Shown here piece after piece: positions 55,981-64,000 of a DNA stretch of 64,000 nt. The notes beneath the pieces are model-generated. The model saw only the letters and a program-made list of their open reading frames with translations. It did not search any database and had not been told where the DNA came from. Position 1 is the stretch's first letter. Every line of letters begins with the position of its first letter. A program made the translations under genes and the position numbers. This DNA comes from Theropithecus gelada (taxonomy: Eukaryota > Chordata > Mammalia > Primates > Cercopithecidae): assembly GCF_003255815.1 (NCBI RefSeq), contig NC_037682.1:42098421-42162420 (forward strand). The letters are read 5' to 3'.

Positions 55981-58900
55981 TCTTTTTATTTGAACATTCT
56001 ACATGGATTTTTCTTTTCCTGACTGAATCCTGACTGTTAGGGGAGATGAGGGCAGAATACAATGTTTGTTTGTTTGTTTTTCTGTTTAACTTTCACTTGG
56101 AAAATCTCATCACTCCACATCAAGAAATAGTAGTTTTGAGTGATGGAAATGCATTTTTTATATTCTGTGCATTTTCATCAAGCAAGATTCCACTTGAGCA
56201 TACAGAAAGAAGTGAGTGAATCTCAACCTCACCTCCTGCTTGAGAGAATAAAAAAAAATTCTGATCATAATGACTTCATAATAGTATAATGAATCCAGGC
56301 AGTACATTCTAAACTCGATGCATAAGCACCTTATGTATAATTCATGGCTCCATCCTCCTAGCATGGCAAATGTATTTTGCTAAAACTCATGTTACCTCTC
56401 TACAGGATGTCTTGTAAATATATATACACATTTTTAAATATCCTTGTCCCTTTTATTTTTCCTATGCCCAGTTCCCTGTTATCAATTAATGTCTTATACT
56501 TGCCAGCCAATATAATAAAACACATGTCTGAAGCAAAATCTAGAGATTCATTAAATAACAAGTTGAAAATATCAACTTAGTTAATATCACATTAAAATGG
56601 AACCAAGCACTTAAATGATTCTAAAACACAGCTTTCGATAACTTTTTTAAAGTGTTTGACACAATCATTGTTGTAAGGAGGGGACTTATTATTAACCTAT
56701 TTAATTAATATAACTTACTTTTAAGTTCAAAACACGTTAGTATTACAATATACTTTATTTTGTGATTTATGAAACTCTTAGTGAACCATTTTCTATTAAG
56801 CATTTCATTTAAATTATTTTGTAAATTTTTGTTCTCCTTTTCCTTCCCTGACTTGAGAAAAAGGCTTGTATTTTTTAAAAAGTAAATCTAATCACCTCTA
56901 TACAGTTTGGGAAAAGAGTTAGTTTGCACCAAAGGATTTTGATTAGTTTTCCTTTCTATCCAAATAGCCTTGTACAGTTGTTGGAACTAACTTAAGAGTG
57001 AACTGACAGGATTTGTCCAGAAAGTTTGTAATATTTGGGTCATGGAGATAAAACTCTAAAATTAAACTAACTTCACTAATAGGTTACCAATCTTGCAATA
57101 GATTAGAATTATGTAATTAGTTTTTAAAAATTCAGATAACTTGGCTCAACCTTAAATCCATTCAATTCAAATGTGTAGGGAGTATGATCCAGGATTACAG
57201 ATTGATAAAAACTCCCCCATATGATTCTGATCTATCTGGTGTATAAGCAGCATTTGAGAACGTCTGTTCTGTATCGATTTTTCTTAATTATAAAATGTCA
57301 TATTGTTAAAATCAATACAGAAAATAAGTTTATTTGTTCACAATTGACTTATTATTGATAAGTGAGGCGTTTTGAATATTAGCCCTTAGGGAAAACAAAC
57401 TATTTCAGTTCATGCTCCAATTGCATTTTTATTTATATAGCCAATGAAAATTTATTGAGCACCTAGTATTTCCCAGGCACTTTTTTCCTTCAACTCTCTG
57501 GCATCCTAGATTAATTGATCTTCAAATTCTTTGTTATATTCTCAGAATTCCTAAAGTTTTTGTGCACTCAGTACATGAAAAGTGGAATACTTAAATGATT
57601 CTTCCAACCACAAATTATATTTTCAGCCATGTAATAAATATGAGCAAGGAGGATAACTTACACAAAGGTAGAAGCATTGTCTTTCTGGGTACATATCTAA
57701 GCATGACCTGCAACCTGGGCCCTACCCGGATTATCACACACTTCCTGTCCTTCTAGAACCACACAGCAGACAGCAACACAGAAACAGTAGACACTCTCAG
57801 CCCTGCCTCACTACTGCATTTACTTCACCTTAATAAGCCTGTGAAAATCATTTCTGGATTTTTTACAACTAAGGATGGTTATGAGGAAAATATTGAATAG
57901 TGCCAGGCACTGATGGTGTCAAGCACTCCAAAATGCTAAATGGAGTGAAGAACATTGGCAATGGTGGTGTAGTTTTGGAGAGGAAAACATTTCAGTCTCA
58001 GAGCATGAGGTTAAATGTAACATAACATGTAACTCAGTAAATAGAATAAGTAACTGCTCATTCAGTCATTTATGTCACAACTTGCTTAGTACAAATCCCT
58101 CATTAACAAGGAAATTTGCTCCATTTGCAAAGGGCTGATCTTACGAGGCTGGTATTTATGCTGCCTTGTCTGTCTAAGTCTCATCTGTTATTTACTCAAC
58201 TACAAGCAAATTGAAAACAGGAGAATCAAGAGTAAAAACGTTTTGTTACCAAATTGTTTTCCTCAATGATTTTAAGAAGAAGCACTTTGCTTTCTGAGCA
58301 GACTTTTCTAAACACCTGCAATAAAAACATACCATCGTTGGCAAACAGACTTCAGCTCACATGCCAACACTGAATAATTGGTAGCAGCAGCTTGGAGGAC
58401 AATGTTGTGAAGGACTGTGAGGTCCTGTCCAGATGTATAAGGAACAGAACAAGTTTCCAGCATGGTCACTGATGTCTGATATAGGCCAGGGAAAAGGCTG
58501 GATTTATGTTAAACCTGACTGAAGATAACATTATCGTATTATATATTTTTTTCTTTATATGTCTGTCACTCCATTAGTATAAGCTACTTCAGGGGAGGCA
58601 TTGTATTTTGTTTTTGCATCATCAATAGCTAACACATAACCACGGTATACAGTTACCCACAGCTGAAATTTAACAGCCATTTGCTGATGACTGGAAGAAA
58701 GGAACCCAGTGGTGATCTGGCCAGATTTCTGTTCCTTCCCAAGGCAAGATTTAACATCTTTATATGTAGCAACAAAACTACAACTTGCTCTTTCCACTCA
58801 ATGTAGCCTTCTGTCCCAAAGGGAACAGGAGCTATTTTGATTCTTCAATCAATCCTATTTTTTCCTAAATAACATTTTTTTGTATTTCTAATTTAAGTAT

Positions 58901-59293
58901 TTATTATATCTTAAGTATTATTTTAATACTTTTAAATATAGTAACTATTTATTATATTTTATCATTTGTCACTTCTTGCTTTCTATTATCTTATAAATAC
59001 TTCCTTCTTTTCTTAATTTCAAAAGCTGTTCAACCTTCAAAGTATCAATATTTTAATGACTATGTTAATTGTTTTGAAGTAAAGACACACACACGACACA
59101 TATACCTTAAAAACATATATTTGAAAGAACAAAGAATCAAGGCATCTCAGTTTTGTAAACTATTTCCTGTATACTTAATTATATAATTCAGAAAATCAGA
59201 TAATTTAGAGGTGACTACTCTTTTAGTAAATAAACCAGATTTTTTTTCATTCACCAAATAACTCTTCACAATTTTTTTGCAAACATATACATA
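55981..59293. other. Unique AT-rich stretch, a few weak old-repeat traces
   Basis: About 3.3 kb. A (GTTT)n tract is near 56064-56080. AATTTATTGAGCACCTAGTATTTCCCAGGCAC (about 57449) is a short MIR/L2-type ending, and 58556-58630 has an L2-like flavour. The antisense 80-codon frame at 58555-58797 shows no recognised domain. No gene is called. Confidence 0.4.
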
Positions 59294-59576
59294 TTTTATT
59301 TTTTTAGATGGAGTCTCACTCTGTTGCCCAGGTTGGAGTGCAGTGGAGCGATCTTGGCTCACTGCAACCTCCACCTCCCAGGTTCAAGCAATTTTCTCTA
59401 GGCCTCTCAAGTAGCTGGGACTACAGGCACATGCCACCATGTCTGACTTATTTTTTGTATTTTTAGTAGAGACGGGGTTTCAGCATATTGATCAGGCTTC
59501 TTCCAACCTCAGGTGATCCACCTACCTCGGCCTCCCAAAGTGCTGGGATTACAGGTGTGAGCCACAGCGCCCAGCC
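59294..59576 (-). mobile_element. AluS, antisense, with small internal deletions
   Basis: From T-tail to GCGCCCAGCC. Parts of the left arm near AAGCAATTTTCTCTAGG and the right arm near GATCAGGCTTCTTCC are shortened, giving 283 bp. Confidence 0.9.
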
Positions 59577-60046
59577 ACAAATGTTATTTTTAAGAAAAAA
59601 AAAAAAGTAATTACTATATGGTTACTTTCAGCCTGTTAATAATTCCAGAAAAACATGAATAAAATGGAGTATATACAGATGTGAGATTCTTTAGAGGTTT
59701 GTTAAAATAACTCTCATAACCATAGATGTGAGTAATTTATTGAGATTCGCTCATTTTCAATGAAATTGAAATAATTAACTGAGAGCACAGAGGACACCTG
59801 GTCTCTGGATAGCTGGAGAACTCACTTGCCCCCCAGGAACTTATTAATTGATCACTTGACTGAGCATATATTTTAAAAAGAGCATTTGGAGGATATATAT
59901 AAATCTATGGTATAGCCTATCTTCACATGGAACTTACAGACTACCGAGGAAAGTACATTGCACAGAGAAAAGGAGGTAATATGAAATTATAAAATAGGAG
60001 TTACCATCTAACATGTGACTCAGTTTATAAATCTGGAGTCATCCTT
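59577..60046. other. Unique AT-rich stretch with no recognised feature
   Basis: No gene or classifiable repeat is seen between the AluS and the L1 3' end. Confidence 0.4.
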
Positions 60047-60900
60047 GACATTGTCCTGTCAGGACACAGGCATGAGCAAAGATTTCATGACAAAATCACC
60101 CAAAGTGATTGCAACAAAAGCCAAAATTGACAAATGGGATGTAATTAAACTAAAGAACTTCTGCAAAGCAAAAGAAAATCTCATCAGAATGAACAGGAAA
60201 CCTACAGAGAGGGAGAAAACTTTTGCAACCTATCCATCTGACAAAGCTCTAATATCCAGAATCTATGAGGAACTTAAAGTTTTAAAAAATCCCATTAAAA
60301 ATAGGGCAAAGGACATACACAGGCACTTCTCAAAAGAAGACATTCATGCAGTCAACAAACATATGAGAAAAGTTCAACCTCACTGATCATTAGAGAAATG
60401 CAAATCAAAACCACAATGAGATACCATCTCATGCCAGTCAGAATGGCAATTACTAAAAGGACAAGAACCAACAGATGCTGGCAAGGTTGCAGAGAAATAG
60501 GAATGCTTTTGCATTGTTAGTGGGAATATAAATTAGTTCAACCGTTGTGAAAGACAGTGTGGCGATTCCTGAGAAATCTAGAACCAGGAATACCATTTGA
60601 CCCAGCAAACTCATCACTGGATAAATACCCAAAGGGATATAAATCATTCTATTACAAAGATACATACACACATATGTTCAGCACAGCACTATTCACAATA
60701 ACAAAGTTATGGAATCAACCCAAATGCCCATCAATGATAGACTGGAGAAAGAACATGTAGTACATATACACCATGGAATACTATGTAGCTGTAAAAAGAA
60801 ATGAGATCATGTTCTTTGCAGGGACATGGATGGAACTGGAAGTCATTATCCTTAGCAAACTAATGCAGGAACAGAAAACCAAACACCACACGTTCTCACT
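60047..60900 (+). pseudogene. L1 ORF2 C-terminal remnant
   Basis: The frame at 60015-60386 keeps KVIATKAKIDKWDVIKLKNF and RHFSKEDIHAVNKHMRK, ORF2 sequence just before the cysteine-rich domain. Its first residues are unrelated flanking DNA. A second frame (60557-60760) keeps WRFLRNLEPGIPFDPANSS and TITKLWNQPKCPSMIDW. Frameshifts separate them. There is no reverse-transcriptase part, so it is inert. Confidence 0.85.
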
Positions 60901-61165
60901 TACAAGTGGGAGCTGAACAATAAGAACACACAGACACAGGGAGGGGAACAACACATACTGGGGCCTGTCAGTGGGTGGGATGGTGGGAGGGAGAGCATTA
61001 GAAAAAATAGCTAATGCATGCTGAGCTTAATACCTAGTTGATGGGTTGATAGGTGCAGCAAACTCCCATGGCCTATGCTTACTTATGCAAGAAAACTGCA
61101 TATCCCGTACTTGTACCCCAGAATTTAATATAAAAATAAAATTTTAAAAAATTTTTTCTATTGTA
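60047..61165 (+). mobile_element. L1PA-type LINE-1 3' portion, 5'-truncated, sense
   Basis: It begins in ORF2 around GGCATGAGCAAAGATTTCATG and runs through the C-terminus, the 3'UTR (GGGAGGGAGAGCATTAG) and an A-rich end (AATAAAATTTTAAAAAA). About 1.1 kb is present. The right end abuts an antisense L1 5' half with no intervening unique DNA. Confidence 0.88.
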
Positions 61166-63210
61166 TTGACTTTGATAACGTGATGACTATGTGCCTTGGG
61201 AATGGGCATCTTTTGTAGTAGCTGACTGGGGTTCTCTGTATTTCTTAAATTTCCATGCCAACCTCTCTAGTGAGAATAGGAAAAATTTTGTGGATTATGT
61301 CCTCCAATATAATTTTGAAGTGCTTATTCTGTGTCCTACTCTCTCAATAATGCCAGTGTGTCATAGATTTGATGTCTTTATATCATCAGTATTTTTAGCG
61401 GTTTTATTCATTTTGCTTAGTTCTTTTTCTTTTTGTCTGAGTTGACTCAAAGAAATGGTCTTCATGCTCTTAGATGCCTTCCTCAGCTTGGTTAATATTC
61501 CCAATTGAACATGACTTTCTTGTAGTGAATTTTTCTGCTCAAGAAGTTCAGTTTGGGTGTTTGTAAAAATGATTATTTTCTCTTTCAGCTCTTGAATAAT
61601 TTTACTGGATTGTTTGGCTTCCCTGAAATGAGTTTCAACTTTCTACTGGATCTCAATGAATTTCCTTGCTATCCAGATTCTGAGTTTCATGTCTGTCCTT
61701 TCGGATATTTCAGACTGGTTAAGAACCATTGCTGGGGATCTAGTGGGCTCCTTTGGAGGTAAAGGGACACACTCTGGCTTTTTCAATGGCCAGAGGTTTT
61801 GCACTGATTTTTTCTCATCTGAGAGGACTGGTATTTCTTTAACTGTGGTGTGAGTTGAGTATAGTCAATTGGCTTTGTTTCTGGAAGTTTTCCAAGGGCT
61901 AGGACTCTGTACTTGGCCATCGCTTGTTGTGAATCTTGCTTTTGGGTTCAAAGGGTAGAAAATTAGCAGTTTTTTGGTGTTGTGGTGTTGGCTGTGAAGC
62001 AGTATTGGGCAGCTGAGAGCCATAAGTGGGAGATAGGCTTTTAGCCATATGGCTTCTTTGTGTATCCTTGCATTTTCAGCTGTGCTCTGTCATGAGAGGG
62101 GGAGAGAGGTAACCCTTTCACCCAGGTTTGCTCTTGGGCCTTGGGAGAGCCACCTCTGATCATTGGCACTGTGCCCATGATTTTTTGTTGTTGTTTTTAG
62201 GTTTTTTGAACCACAAGGCTCCCTTGGGCAGAGGTCTGGTAGGGAGCTAGGCTATCCTTTTTCCAAACCAGCCCTGTAGAGGGAGGCAGCCTAGGTACCA
62301 CACAAGCCCACAAACCTGTGTGACTAACCTCTCTCAGTTTTCTGGGAGTGTGAGCTCCTTCCCCACTCAAGTGCCAGGCACAGATACTGGCTCTGCATAC
62401 CTGAGCCACGGACTGCAGCTCTGGGGTGCCAGGATCTGCTTGTAGCTTCCTCCGCTGGACCCTTGGGGTTGGGCTCTGGGTGTGCTGGGGAACCCAAAGG
62501 GCTCCCAGGCTGCTGGAATGCATTCCGATGGAGCAAAGCAAGCAGGCTGAGCAGCAGAAGCTGCACTTCGTACACTCCCTTGTGGAGGAGTTAGGCAGGA
62601 ACTCTGTCGGCAGCTGGCAGGCAGCCAGGCCTGTAGGATGGACATGCCCCAGTCTGTTGGAGAAGCTGGCTCTGCTTTCTCCCCAGTAGTTATCTGGGGC
62701 CAGATCTTGTCAGAGGGAGACAGGCAGCCCTGGGCAATGAGTGCTTAAGGTCAGACTCTGCTGGGGCTGTCCTGCATACAATGGTTCCTGACATGTTGCC
62801 TGCTTGCATCTCTCTGTCTAACCTGTAAGGAGATCCCCTTCTCAGCTCACACATTCATTGTGGTGGGCTGGGGTATGGGTTGGAGGGCAGGGGTGGGGGT
62901 AAGGTCACCTTCAGCTAGAATTTTAGAGGTCTGCAGCAAGAGTAGGTAGCCCCCTAGTTCATTCATTCACTCCTTAACTAGGAACTGTTCAGAGTGGGAA
63001 CCAGCCCTGGCATTCAGGCACCTCATGCAAGGTTCAGTTTCCAGCTTCGTCACTTTTCAGCCTCAGCATCTGTGTCTTATCTTCATTCACATGCAGCATT
63101 TTCTCTCTAAAGATCTGTTCAAATTATGTTGGTTTGGTCAAAATTCTGGTCCCTCTTCATGGGAGCAGCCCTTCCCAGCTGCATCCAGTTAGTCATCTTG
63201 CCACTTCTCC
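61166..63210 (-). mobile_element. Older L1 (L1MA/L1PB-like) 5' half, antisense, 3'-truncated
   Basis: In reverse the element opens with GTGGCAAGATGACTAACTGG near 63210, an L1 5'-end motif. A GC-rich 5'UTR of about 1.4 kb follows, then ORF1 remnants from about 61780 down to 61166 (for example the decayed ATGTGCCTTGGGAATGGGC phrase). ORF2 and the 3' end are absent. The open frames in 62197-62689 on both strands come from the GC-rich 5'UTR. The family assignment is tentative. Confidence 0.65.
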
Positions 63211-63352
63211 AGACTTTACTTTTTTGAACAGTTTTAGATTCACAGCAAAATTGGGGGAAAAATGCAGAGATATCCCATATTTCCTCCTGCCCCAGTATAT
63301 GCATAGCCTTTCCATTTTATTTATTTTCAAATGTGAGCCAGCCTTGCCTACC

Positions 63353-64000
63353 TGCAATAAATTCCGCTTGCACACACTATTGTAATTCTTTCATACACTG
63401 GTGTATTTGGTTTGCTGAAATATTTTGAGGATTTTTGTCTCTACATTCATGAGAGATATCAGTCTGTAGTTTTCTTATCTTGTACTGTCTATCTTTGTCT
63501 GGTTTTGGTTTTAGGGTAATGTTGGTCTCACAAAATGAGTTAGAAAATATCCTCTCTGCTTCTCTCTTCTGAAAGAGATTGTAGAGTATTGGTATAACAT
63601 ATTCTTTAAACATTTGTAGAATTCAATAATGAACTCATCTGGGCCTGCTGCTTTTTGTTTTAGAAGGTTATTGATTTTCTGTGTCCTTAATAGATACCAT
63701 CTATTTAGATTATCTCTTTCTTTTGTGTTAGTTTTGACAAATTGCATTTCTTAAGGAATTGATACATTTGATCTAAGTTATGAAATTTGTAAGAATAGTG
63801 TTTCTTTATTAGTTTGTAGTATTTCTTTATTATTTTCATGTCCATGAAATCTATAGTTATGCCTCCTCTATCATTTCTTATATTAGTAATTTGTGGTCCT
63901 CTTTAGCATTTTTCTTAGTTAGCCTGGCTAGAGGCTCATTGATTTTATTCATATTTTCATGAACCACTTTTGGTTTTGATTTTCTCTATTTGTTTTTCAG
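63353..64000 (-). mobile_element. Old L1 ORF2 reverse-transcriptase region, antisense, runs off the window
   Basis: The antisense frame at 63613-63377 keeps SNSFCETNITLKPKPDKD and the adjoining frame at 63747-63511 keeps KAAGPDEFIIEFYK, both landmarks of the L1 reverse-transcriptase N-terminal part. The two frames overlap out of register, showing a frameshift. Upstream ORF2 continues to the end of the window (toward LARLIKK-type sequence near 63920). It is too diverged for L1PA and is probably L1M. It is inert as seen. Confidence 0.75.

Noticed and set aside
62197..62689. Overlapping open frames on both strands in a GC-rich block, resembling a CpG-poor gene start
   Set aside because: The block is the 5'UTR of an antisense L1. 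GC-rich, stop-poor sequence there gives chance frames on both strands.

Overview
The window is primate nuclear DNA, most likely from an Old World monkey (Cercopithecidae). Dimeric Alu elements and L1PA-type LINE-1 make it an anthropoid. The two youngest-looking Alu copies (23576-23877 and 43775-44075) carry base changes that I recognise as the macaque/baboon AluYR pattern rather than the ape AluY pattern: CTCAAGCC near the 5' end, GCGAGGTGG after the middle A-tract, and GATCCGGCC in the right arm. Genus is not resolved.

I found no host protein-coding gene, no exon with a convincing long conserved frame and no tRNA, rRNA or other structural RNA gene. The window reads as an AT-rich gene desert or a large intron, built from layered repeats. 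The longer open frames lie almost all inside L1 or Alu copies.

Layout. 1-4.7 kb: unique AT-rich DNA with two AluS and a (TG)n. 4.7-9.7 kb: an old, internally deleted sense-strand L1 (L1M type) with an AluY in its 5' end, a (CA)n in its 3' part and a free Alu left monomer near its end. 10.2-11.0 kb: AluJ and an old L1 fragment. 11.0-16.2 kb: an antisense L1PA with both natural ends, lacking about 1 kb of ORF2 and carrying an extended ORF0-like frame. 16.6-17.3 kb: a solo LTR on the minus strand. 17.9-22.7 kb: two MLT1-like LTR copies and a 184-bp local duplication. 23.4-24.8 kb: MIRs, an Old World monkey AluY and a double Alu. 25.5-30.1 kb: L2, MIR, AluS and CA-rich tracts. 30.4-31.4 kb: a second solo LTR of the first family, in opposite orientation, capped by an AluY. 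31.7-32.9 kb: a Tigger-like DNA transposon. 35.2-37.7 kb: an L1 with a 5' inversion and a nested MST-type LTR. 39.5-44.1 kb: MIR, AluS, a truncated L1PA inside an ERV-like segment, and an Old World monkey AluY. 44-59 kb: mostly unique DNA with scattered MIR, MLT1-like and Alu copies. 59.3-64 kb: AluS, then a sense L1 3' end abutting an antisense L1 5' half, then antisense ORF2 that runs off the window.

Nothing here looks like a working gene system. The best leads are the extended ORF0-like antisense frame, the local duplication with inverted flanks, a perfect 17-bp hairpin, an inverted pair of related solo LTRs and an isolated RFX X-box-like motif. All subfamily names come from pattern recognition, not from a database search.
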